This document shows, one piece after another, positions 1-5,740 of a stretch of DNA of 5,776 nt (positions are counted from its first letter, which is position 1; each line of letters starts with the position of its first letter). The position numbers and the translations under genes were made by a program. The stretch covers positions 1 through 5,776 of the forward strand of contig JBEGTJ010000087.1 of NCBI GenBank assembly GCA_041179465.1, in the 5' to 3' direction. The DNA is from TMED14 sp041179465 (GTDB lineage Bacteria > Bacteroidota > Bacteroidia > Flavobacteriales > Schleiferiaceae). The notes under the pieces were generated by a model. The model was not told the origin of the DNA. It did no database searches and was given only the letters and a program-made list of their open reading frames with translations.

Positions 1-831
1 GACTACTTTCAGCTCGAGGTGCGGTTCGAAACCCGCGATTCGATGGGCGCGAACTTCATCAATTCCTGCCTGGAAGAGATGGCCAAGGTGCTGCGGCTCG
101 AGGCGGCAACCGACGCCGGCACAGCTTCGGGCGACCTCGAGGTGGTGATGTGCATCTTGAGCAACTACACCCCTGAGTGCCTAGTGCGGTCCGAAGTGCG
201 CTGCGCCCTGGACGACCTGGACGACGGTTCGGGCGTAGACGTGCACGAGTTTGCCCGAAAGTTCCAGCGCGCGGTGCGCATTGCCGAAGTCGAACCCTAC
301 CGCGCTGCCACCCACAACAAGGGCATCATGAACGGAATCGACGCCGTGGTGCTCGCCACCGGAAACGACTTTAGGGCGGTTGAGGCCGCGTGCCACACCT
401 ACGCGTCGCGCGACGGACAGTACCGTTCGCTCACGCACTGCTCGGTGGCCGACGGAGAATTCCGGTTCTGGATCGAGATTCCGCTCTCGTTGGGCACGGT
501 AGGCGGACTCACCAAGCTCCACCCGTTGGTGCAACTGGCCCTCGAAATGCTCGGCAATCCCGGCGCCCATGAGCTGATGGGCATCGTGGCCGCCTCGGGG
601 CTTGCACAGAACTTCGCGGCCCTTCGCGCCCTGACGACCACCGGCATTCAAAAGGGCCACATGAAGATGCACCTGCTGAACATTCTGAATCAGCTGGAGG
701 CCACCGACGCCGAAAAGGCCCAGCTGACGAGCTTCTTTGCCGACAAAGTCCCGCACCACGCCGACGTGGTCCACGCTTTTTGCGCGCTTCGGGGCATCCC
801 CGTGCCCGCCGCCGAAGGAGTGCGCTCATGA
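1..831 (+). CDS. Class II hydroxymethylglutaryl-CoA reductase, 5'-truncated by the window edge
   Basis: This is the C-terminal 276 residues of an HMG-CoA reductase, the NAD(P)H-dependent enzyme that interconverts HMG-CoA and mevalonate in isoprenoid synthesis. The reading frame is open from base 1; the GTG at 19 is internal, because the codons before it (DYFQLE) continue the conserved stretch leading into RDSMGANFIN. Family motifs seen are RDSMGAN near fragment residues 12-18, THNKGIMNGID (catalytic Lys, codon 319-321), ATGNDFRAVEA (catalytic Asp, codon 367-369), LGTVGGLTKLHP, and GIQKGHMKMH (catalytic His, codon 658-660). Class II enzymes are about 430 residues long, so roughly the first 150, including the catalytic Glu, lie outside the window. 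The sequence resembles the class II (Pseudomonas mevalonii-like) branch often labelled 'degradative'. In Bacteroidota and with a GHMP kinase next door, a biosynthetic role is the better inference. The stop overlaps the next start as ATGA (828-831). Cofactor preference cannot be read here. Confidence 0.95.
   Translation, partial: DYFQLEVRFETRDSMGANFINSCLEEMAKVLRLEAATDAGTASGDLEVVMCILSNYTPECLVRSEVRCALDDLDDGSGVDVHEFARKFQRAVRIAEVEPYRAATHNKGIMNGIDAVVLATGNDFRAVEAACHTYASRDGQYRSLTHCSVADGEFRFWIEIPLSLGTVGGLTKLHPLVQLALEMLGNPGAHELMGIVAASGLAQNFAALRALTTTGIQKGHMKMHLLNILNQLEATDAEKAQLTSFFADKVPHHADVVHAFCALRGIPVPAAEGVRS
814..820 (+). promoter_or_regulatory. Ribosome binding site of the GHMP kinase gene
   Basis: GAAGGAG lies 7 bases before the ATG at 828, inside the 3' end of the HMG-CoA reductase gene. 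It supports 828 as the start rather than the upstream TTG at 780, which would add 16 arginine-rich residues not expected before the family's conserved N-terminal GKLLLSGEY motif. Confidence 0.7.
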
Positions 832-1685
832 GCAGCTTTTGGAGTTCCGGTAAGCTGCTGCTAAGCGGCGAATACTGGGTGCTCCACGGCGCGACGGCCC
901 TGGCCGTGCCCACCCAGCTGGGGCAGCGACTGACTTACACGCCCCACGAACGGCCCCTGCATTGGACCGCCTTGGACCGTCACCGCAAGCCCTGGTTGGA
1001 CGCGGCGGCGGACGAAGATCCGCACGTGGCGGCGCTGCTGCGGGCCGCCAAATCCCTCGGGGGGCAGGTGCCAACCACCGGCAGCGTGCGCACCGAGCTG
1101 GAATTTGACCGCGCCTGGGGATGGGGGTCGAGCTCGTCGCTCACCGATTTGGTCGCGCAGTGGACCGGGGTACCCGCCCTCGACCTGCACTTTGCCACGT
1201 CCCAGGGATCGGGGTTTGACGTGGCCTGCGCCCGAGCGACCTCAGCCCTGACCTACCGCAAAACGGGTCCGGCCCAAGCGGAATGGTCCGCCGTCGCCGC
1301 CGCCCATTGGCCCGTCGAGCATTTTGCGCTGGTCTACCTCGGACAAAAGCAAGACAGCCAAAAGGAAGTGCGCCGAAGCCGCCGGGAGCCGCTTCCCGCC
1401 GAACGGGACGCGATCAGCGCCTTGTCGCTCGCAATGGCCGAGGCCCGTGAGGCGGCCCAGTGGGCCTCGCTGATCGAAGAGGCCGAAGCCCGCACCGCGG
1501 AATGGACCGGCCTTCCTCGGGTCCAGGAACGCTTCGGGGGCGTTCGCGCGACGCTCAAGAGCCTTGGCGCGTGGGGCGGAGACTTTGTCCTGGCGGTGGC
1601 CGAAGACCCGAGTGCATTCGCGTACTTTGCCGAACACGGTTACCTGTGCATGAAATGGTCCGACTGCGTTCCGCCCTTGCCCTGA
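828..1685 (+). CDS. GHMP-family kinase of the Bacteroidetes 'GYDIA' type, probable mevalonate-pathway kinase
   Basis: A 285-residue cytoplasmic small-molecule kinase of the GHMP superfamily (galactokinase, homoserine, mevalonate and phosphomevalonate kinases). Visible motifs are GKLLLSGEYWVLHG (8-21, substrate-side N-terminal motif), WGWGSSSSLTDLVA (97-110, the Gly/Ser-rich ATP phosphate-binding loop), GSGFDVACA (127-135, with D131 as likely catalytic Asp), LGQKQDSQKEV (171-181) and SLGAWGGDF (245-253, C-terminal glycine motif). The GSGFDVACA motif corresponds to the one that gives the 'GYDIA family GHMP kinase' its name, here varied to GFDVA. That family is typical of Bacteroidetes and its substrate is not settled to my knowledge. 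Coupling to HMG-CoA reductase by an ATGA overlap argues for mevalonate or a phosphorylated derivative as substrate; this is inference from context. The last 31 bases also encode the start of the following gene in another frame. Family assignment is firm, exact activity is not. Confidence 0.9.
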   Translation: MSSFWSSGKLLLSGEYWVLHGATALAVPTQLGQRLTYTPHERPLHWTALDRHRKPWLDAAADEDPHVAALLRAAKSLGGQVPTTGSVRTELEFDRAWGWGSSSSLTDLVAQWTGVPALDLHFATSQGSGFDVACARATSALTYRKTGPAQAEWSAVAAAHWPVEHFALVYLGQKQDSQKEVRRSRREPLPAERDAISALSLAMAEAREAAQWASLIEEAEARTAEWTGLPRVQERFGGVRATLKSLGAWGGDFVLAVAEDPSAFAYFAEHGYLCMKWSDCVPPLP

Positions 1686-3850
1686 TTGCGCTGCTCCTCG
1701 CGGGCGCGCCGAGCTTTGCTGCCCACCTCGTGGGCGGAGAGCTGACCTACGTCTGCTTGGGCAACAACCAGTACCAAATCAAGCTGGTGGTGTACCGAGA
1801 CTGCAATTCCACGGGGGCCCAGCTGGATCCGCAGTCCTCGATTGGCATTTACGACGGAATTCAGCCCATCCTCCTGCACAACCTCAGCGTGAACAAGGGT
1901 CCGACCATACCGGTCCCGGCGAATACGGGCAACCCCTGCCTTCAGGCTCCGCCCAACATTTGCACCGAGTACGCGGTGTACACGACGACCATTACCCTTC
2001 CGCCCCGGGCCAACGGCTACGTCATCACCTACCAACGCTGCTGCCGGAACGCGACCATCAGCAACCTGCCGACGCCCGACGATTGGGGATCGACGCTGAC
2101 GACGCGCATCCCGGCAAACGACGCGTGCAACAGCAGCCCGCAGTGGAACAGCTTGCCGCCCATCGTGCTCTGCAACCAAGAGAATTTGAGCATACCCACC
2201 TCGGCGACCGACCCCGACGGAGATTCGCTGCACTATATATTGTGCAATCCGCTGCACGGCGGAGGTAAAGACAACGGGTCGGGGTTCACTTCGCCGTCGC
2301 CGAATCCCCCGGCGCCCCCGCCCTACACTCCCATCAGTTTTTTAAATCCGTCGACTCCGAGCAATCCGATTCCGGGCAGTCCGTCGCTGAGCATCAACGG
2401 CTCCACTGGAGTGCTGAGCGGGAAGCTCACGGTGACCGGCCAGTTTGTCGTCGCCATTTGCGTGGAAGAATGGCGCAACGGGGTGCTTCTGAATACCATC
2501 CGGCGCGACTACCAATTCAACGTGACGTCGTGCCAGGCCAACATTGTGGCCAAGATTGTATCGGAGGTCGACGACCCCACGCAGCTGTGCATTGGCACGA
2601 CCGTGCCGTTCAAGCACCAAAGCATCAATGCCACGAGCTTTTTTTGGGACTTTGGCGACCCGGGGCGCGCAGACGACACGTCGCGCACGGCTTTTCCGAC
2701 CTGGACCTTTGGCGACACCGGGGTGTTTTGGGTGACGTTGGTCGCCAATCCGGGGTGGCCTTGCGCCGACACGGACCGGGTTCAGTTCCATATTTACCCG
2801 CCGATCAACCCCCGTTTTACGCACAACGGCGGACCCTGCTTCGACCAGCAGCCCATCACCTTTGTGGCGCAGGGCACGTGGTACGACGGCGCCCTGTTTG
2901 ACTGGACGTTTGGGGCCGCGGGCGACGCCAATTTGGCGAGCTTCTCGGGCCTCAATCCGCCCCTGATTCAGTTTGCGCAGCCCGGCACCTACCCGGTGAC
3001 GTTGCGCATTCGGTCGAAGTCCTGCGACGAAACCTATGTGGACTCCGTGGTGGTGGATCCGCGACCGCGGCTCGACAGCCTAATCGGACCTTGGGTGGGC
3101 TGCGAGCCCTATACGGTAACTATGGACGCCGGTGCTTTTTCGCGGCGGACGCGCTACTTTGCCTGGGACTTTGGGGACGGGTACACTGACACTGCTGAGC
3201 GTCCCACCCACGTGTACCGAGTGCCCGGGCTGTACGACGTGCGGGTGCGCATGTGGACCCAAACGGGCTGCCGCGACACGGTCGAAAAAGTGTTCCCTGG
3301 GGCGATTCGGGTGAATCCGCGCCCCAAAGTGGCCATGCGGATTGCCCCAAAGCGCGTGACCATTTACCAACCGCTCGTCCAGCTGCGGGCCGATTCGGTC
3401 GACGCCGACGAGCAGTTTTGGTTTGACCTGGGCGACAGCACGACCTATGCCCAGCAGGCCTTTGTGGTGCACACCTACCGCGACACGGGTTGGTATGCAG
3501 TGCAAATGCTCGCCTTGAACTCCTACGGATGCTGGGACACGCTGGTCGATTCCGTGCGCGTGGATCCGATTTACAACGTTTGGTCGCCCACTGCGTTCAC
3601 GCCCAACGGCGACGGCGGCAACGAGGGCTTTCGGCCGGTGGCCACTGGAATTAAAGCCTACCGCCTGCGCATTTTGGACCGCTGGGGCAACGTGGTGTTC
3701 CAGAGCGCGGACCCTCAAGAAGAATGGAACGGCCGCGTGGGAAATACGGGGGCGGACTGTCCGCAAGGCGCCTACCTGTGGTCGCTGTTCACCCTGGACT
3801 ATGGGGACTCGCCCGTCGAACAGCAGGGCGTGGTGCTACTTGTGCGCTAA
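1655..3850 (+). CDS. Secreted PKD-repeat protein with type B T9SS (gliding-motility-associated) C-terminal sorting domain
   Basis: A 731-residue exported protein of unknown specific function. The ATG at 1655 is chosen because it gives a textbook signal peptide: VRLR, a hydrophobic core ALALIALLLAG, then PSFA-A with cleavage near residue 22 or 23. The frame stays open upstream to 1460, but that stretch lies inside the kinase gene. The mature protein starts AHLVGGELTYVCLGNNQYQI, a beginning I recognise from many large Bacteroidetes surface proteins. Residues 24 to about 310 contain eleven cysteines, a cadherin-like DPDGD (186-190) and a proline-rich stretch (213-226). Four PKD-like beta-sandwich repeats follow, marked by WDFGD at 331, WTFGA at 417, WDFGD at 504 and FDLGD at 590. 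Residues 640-731 form the sorting domain. By family knowledge it would cross the inner membrane by Sec and the outer membrane by the type IX system, ending on the surface or in the medium. No enzymatic domain is visible; adhesion or matrix binding is a guess. There is no clear Shine-Dalgarno, which is common in Bacteroidota. Confidence 0.93.
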   Translation: MVRLRSALALIALLLAGAPSFAAHLVGGELTYVCLGNNQYQIKLVVYRDCNSTGAQLDPQSSIGIYDGIQPILLHNLSVNKGPTIPVPANTGNPCLQAPPNICTEYAVYTTTITLPPRANGYVITYQRCCRNATISNLPTPDDWGSTLTTRIPANDACNSSPQWNSLPPIVLCNQENLSIPTSATDPDGDSLHYILCNPLHGGGKDNGSGFTSPSPNPPAPPPYTPISFLNPSTPSNPIPGSPSLSINGSTGVLSGKLTVTGQFVVAICVEEWRNGVLLNTIRRDYQFNVTSCQANIVAKIVSEVDDPTQLCIGTTVPFKHQSINATSFFWDFGDPGRADDTSRTAFPTWTFGDTGVFWVTLVANPGWPCADTDRVQFHIYPPINPRFTHNGGPCFDQQPITFVAQGTWYDGALFDWTFGAAGDANLASFSGLNPPLIQFAQPGTYPVTLRIRSKSCDETYVDSVVVDPRPRLDSLIGPWVGCEPYTVTMDAGAFSRRTRYFAWDFGDGYTDTAERPTHVYRVPGLYDVRVRMWTQTGCRDTVEKVFPGAIRVNPRPKVAMRIAPKRVTIYQPLVQLRADSVDADEQFWFDLGDSTTYAQQAFVVHTYRDTGWYAVQMLALNSYGCWDTLVDSVRVDPIYNVWSPTAFTPNGDGGNEGFRPVATGIKAYRLRILDRWGNVVFQSADPQEEWNGRVGNTGADCPQGAYLWSLFTLDYGDSPVEQQGVVLLVR
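2590..3570 (+). repeat. Degenerate tandem PKD-like repeats within the secreted protein
   Basis: Four successive domains of about 80-90 residues each carry a W-D-F-G-D-like core followed 25-35 residues later by a strand of the pattern 'GxYxVxLxxxxxxGCxDT'. The cores lie at codons starting 2645, 2903, 3164 and 3422. Repeats 1, 3 and 4 are close to the PKD consensus; repeat 2 is weaker (WTFGAAGD). Repeats 3 and 4 share the ending G-C-(R/W)-D-T before the next domain. The repeats have diverged at DNA level except around the core, where 2645 and 3164 share TGGGACTTTGG. PKD domains are extracellular immunoglobulin-like folds used as spacers or for binding. Confidence 0.8.
3572..3847 (+). other. Type B T9SS C-terminal sorting domain (CHU_C / TIGR04131-like), within the secreted protein
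   Basis: The last 92 residues read YNVWSPTAFTPNGDGGNEGF, then the RLRILDRWGNVVFQS strand, W-NGR, DCPQGAYLW and a final QQGVVLLVR. These are hallmarks of the gliding-motility-associated C-terminal domain: the FTPNGDG-N-F opening, the DRWGN-VF centre, the 'P-G-Y-W' turn and the G-V-L-R end. In Flavobacterium johnsoniae, type B domains such as that of SprB target the protein to the type IX system and depend on a PorP/SprF-like outer-membrane partner. No such partner is encoded in this window. Confidence 0.93.
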
Positions 3851-4198
3851 GGCGTAGGCTGCCGCTGCGGCCCCCAGGCTCAAGGCCAGGCTTGCCGTGA
3901 CGTAGCCGAGGGCCAACCACCAGGAGCCCGTTTTAACCCACTGAATCGCTTCCCAGCTGAAGGTGCTCATCGTGCTGAATCCGCCGCAGACCCCGGTCAC
4001 CAGCGCCAACTGCAGGCGGCTGTCGGGGAGCGGACGGGCCATAAGGGCCCCGAGGAGCGCCGCTGCCGCTACGTTGGCCAGCAGGGTCGCCGCTGAGGCG
4101 GTGAGCAAGGGAGCGTCCGCCCGGCGCAGCAGCAGCGAAAGGGACCAGCGAAGGAGGCTGCCGAAGGCTCCGCCCAAGGCTACGGCGAGAAGGTTCAT
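3836..4198 (-). CDS. crcB: Fluoride ion channel CrcB/FluC
   Basis: A 120-residue inner-membrane protein, the normal length for the Fluc family, whose members form antiparallel dual-topology dimers that export fluoride and prevent its toxic accumulation. Four hydrophobic helices lie at about residues 2-20, 32-52, 63-82 and 95-117. Family signatures are GGAFGSLLRW (9-18), the helix-2 Asn (N42 in TLLANVAAAALLG) and GVCGGFSTMSTFSWE (69-83). The last is the broken helix-3 segment that forms the central sodium site and the fluoride path. The usual TTFSTF reads STMSTF, so the first of the two 'phenylalanine box' positions is Met77 while F80 is kept. The ATG at 4198 overlaps the stop of the phosphatase gene as ATGA, so translation is probably coupled. 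No fluoride riboswitch is possible directly upstream because that sequence is coding. The 3' end overlaps the convergent secreted-protein gene by 15 bases. Confidence 0.94.
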   Translation of the reverse strand: MNLLAVALGGAFGSLLRWSLSLLLRRADAPLLTASAATLLANVAAAALLGALMARPLPDSRLQLALVTGVCGGFSTMSTFSWEAIQWVKTGSWWLALGYVTASLALSLGAAAAAYALAHK

Positions 4199-4746
4199 CG
4201 GAGTGAAGTTAGCGGACGAATTCGAAGGATGAACGCGGCCAGGCTGCTGCCCACGACGGCACCGGCAAGCACGTCACCCGGGTAGTGAACGCCGAGGTAC
4301 ACCCGAGAGTAGGTCACGGCCAACGCCCACCCCAGGGCCAGCGCGGCCACCCCGCGGCGGGGACGGCTGCGAAGGAAGACCGTAGCAAGGGCCCACGTAG
4401 TCGCCGCGTGGCCTGACGCTAGGCCAAAGGCACCTTTGCAGGCCCCGACGAGGCGAAACTGGCCCTCCAAGGCCCAACAGGGTCGCGGGCGCGCAAGGGC
4501 GGTTTTCAGGGCGCTCGCTACTAAGTCGGCGGCGCCAAAGGCGGCGAGCATCGTGACGGCGAACCAGATCCAAGCGACCAAGGCCCCGGTCCGGCGCTGC
4601 ATCAGGGCCAGCCCGAGCCACACCGCCGCCGCGGTCCACCCGTTCGAAATCAGGGTGAAGGCCGCATCAGCCACCGGGCCACCTTGGCCCGCGACCGCAA
4701 GGAATGCGGCGCGGTCTAGTCGATCGAGCGATTCAAGGAGTCCCAT
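4195..4746 (-). CDS. PAP2-family membrane phosphatase
   Basis: A 183-residue polytopic inner-membrane phosphatase of the PAP2 (phosphatidic acid phosphatase type 2/haloperoxidase) superfamily. All three signature blocks are present with family spacing: KTALARPRP (K81, R88, P89; KX6RP), ASGH (110-113, His113 being the general acid, with Ala replacing the usual Pro of PSGH), and SRVYLGVHYPGD (S147, R148, H154 nucleophile, D158; SRX5HX3D). Hydrophobic segments lie near 37-50, 54-76, 114-125, 132-146 and 157-174. Bacterial relatives dephosphorylate lipid phosphates such as undecaprenyl pyrophosphate, phosphatidylglycerophosphate or lipid A. The sequence does not say which, so I give no gene symbol. 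The gene starts inside the 3' end of obg (31-base overlap) with an AAGGA before the ATG, and ends overlapping crcB. No truncation or missing catalytic residue is seen. Confidence 0.9.
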   Translation of the reverse strand: MGLLESLDRLDRAAFLAVAGQGGPVADAAFTLISNGWTAAAVWLGLALMQRRTGALVAWIWFAVTMLAAFGAADLVASALKTALARPRPCWALEGQFRLVGACKGAFGLASGHAATTWALATVFLRSRPRRGVAALALGWALAVTYSRVYLGVHYPGDVLAGAVVGSSLAAFILRIRPLTSLR

Positions 4747-5729
4747 AGCATGTCCTTGAGGCGGTCAAGTCCCTGCCCGGTGACGCTGCTGAACGTGGTC
4801 AAAGGCAGGTCTTTGGGCAATCGGGGCCGCACGTCGGCGAGCAATTGGTCGAGCAGCTCCTCGTCGAGCATGTCGGTTTTGGAGATGGCCAGCAGCCGGC
4901 GCTTGGTCAGCAGCTCGGGGTTGAAACGCTCCAGTTCGCCCAGCAGCACGTGGTACTGTTCGACGACGTCGGGCGCGTCGCAAGGGACCAAAAAGAGCAG
5001 CAAGGCGTTGCGCTCAATGTGCTTGAGAAAGCGGTGTCCGAGCCCGCGGCCCTCGGCGGCACCCTCGATGAGGCCCGGAATGTCGGCCATGACGAACGAA
5101 GTGTAGTCGCGGTGGGCGACCACACCCAGGTTAGGTACCAGAGTGGTAAAGGGGTAGTCTGCGATTTCGGGTTTGGCGGCACTCACGGCGCTGAGCAGCG
5201 TGGATTTGCCCGCGTTGGGAAATCCGACGAGGCCCACGTCAGCCAATACCTTCAGCTCGAGGAGGAACCAACCCTCGTGTCCGGGTTCGCCGGGTTGGGC
5301 GTGTTCCGGAGCCTGGTTAACCGAGTTTTTGAAGAAGGCGTTGCCCCGGCCGCCGCGGCCTCCCGGCAAAAAGACTTTGCGCTCGCCGGGTTCGGTAAGC
5401 TCGCAGAGCAACTCGCCCGTTTCGGCGTCCTTCACCACGGTGCCCAAGGGAACCTGGAGCACGACGTCTTCGCCGCTCGCGCCAATGCGCAGGTTGCGGT
5501 TGCCGTTTTCGCCGGGCTCGGCCTTGATGTGCTTGCGGTACTTGAGGTGAATCAAGGTCCACATCTGGGGATTGGCCTCCAGGATGATGTGTCCGCCCCG
5601 ACCGCCGTCGCCGCCGTCGGGCCCGCCTTTGGGAAGGCCCTTGGCCCGAAAGAAGTGCCGGCTTCCGCCGCCGCCGTGGCCCGACTGCAGGAAGACCTTA
5701 ACGTAGTCACTGAAATGGGCATCAGCCAC
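4716..5729 (-). CDS. obg: GTPase Obg (ObgE/CgtA), short form without the C-terminal OCT domain
   Basis: A 337-residue cytoplasmic GTPase that binds the large ribosomal subunit, acts in its late assembly and links growth to (p)ppGpp signalling. Residues 1-158 form the glycine-rich Obg fold (SGHGGGGSRHF, KGGPDGGDGGRGGH, GGRGGRGN). The G domain follows with G1 GFPNAGKST (169-177), G2 DYPFTTLVPNLG (191-202), G3 DIPGL (216-220), G4 SKTD (283-286, Ser in place of the Asn of NKxD) and G5 SSVTG (314-318). The protein ends just after the G domain, so the third (OCT) domain found in Bacillus-type Obg is absent; short forms are usual in Bacteroidetes. The start is GTG at 5729, giving MADAHFSDYVKVFL, which matches the family N-terminus. 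An in-frame TAA sits two codons upstream and the next in-frame Met is residue 56, so this start is well fixed. No Shine-Dalgarno is evident. Confidence 0.96.
   Translation of the reverse strand: MADAHFSDYVKVFLQSGHGGGGSRHFFRAKGLPKGGPDGGDGGRGGHIILEANPQMWTLIHLKYRKHIKAEPGENGNRNLRIGASGEDVVLQVPLGTVVKDAETGELLCELTEPGERKVFLPGGRGGRGNAFFKNSVNQAPEHAQPGEPGHEGWFLLELKVLADVGLVGFPNAGKSTLLSAVSAAKPEIADYPFTTLVPNLGVVAHRDYTSFVMADIPGLIEGAAEGRGLGHRFLKHIERNALLLFLVPCDAPDVVEQYHVLLGELERFNPELLTKRRLLAISKTDMLDEELLDQLLADVRPRLPKDLPLTTFSSVTGQGLDRLKDMLWDSLNRSID
4753..4757 (-). promoter_or_regulatory. Ribosome binding site of the PAP2 phosphatase gene
   Basis: On the minus strand AAGGA lies 6 bases before the ATG at 4746, within the obg coding sequence. 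It supports that ATG as the start and suggests the phosphatase can be translated independently from within the obg message. Confidence 0.55.
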
Positions 5730-5740
5730 GGATTAAGGTG

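Noticed and set aside
181..774. 197-codon open frame on the minus strand opposite HMG-CoA reductase
   Set aside because: It lies wholly antisense to a gene with all its catalytic motifs; long antisense frames are expected in GC-rich sequence and its translation resembles no family I know.
780..827. Upstream TTG start for the GHMP kinase
   Set aside because: The extra residues RASGHPRARRRRSAL do not belong to the family, and a good GGAG precedes the ATG at 828.
1460..1654. Upstream extension of the secreted-protein frame
   Set aside because: It would add 65 arginine-rich residues ahead of a perfect signal peptide and lies inside the kinase gene, so it is chance open frame.
2230..2350. AT-rich islands (CTATATATTG near 2231 and TTTTTTAAA near 2338) as possible promoters
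   Set aside because: Both lie inside the secreted-protein gene, with no gene starting downstream on either strand and no matched TTTG box at the right spacing for a Bacteroidetes promoter.
3851..3900. Possible terminator hairpin (GGCTGCCGCTGCGGCCC) downstream of the secreted-protein gene
   Set aside because: The stem is short and imperfect, has no following T-run, and is explained by the alanine codons of the CrcB C-terminus on the other strand.
4199..4300. Fluoride riboswitch before crcB
   Set aside because: The bases upstream of crcB are the 3' end of the phosphatase gene, and I see no fluoride-riboswitch-like pseudoknot core there.
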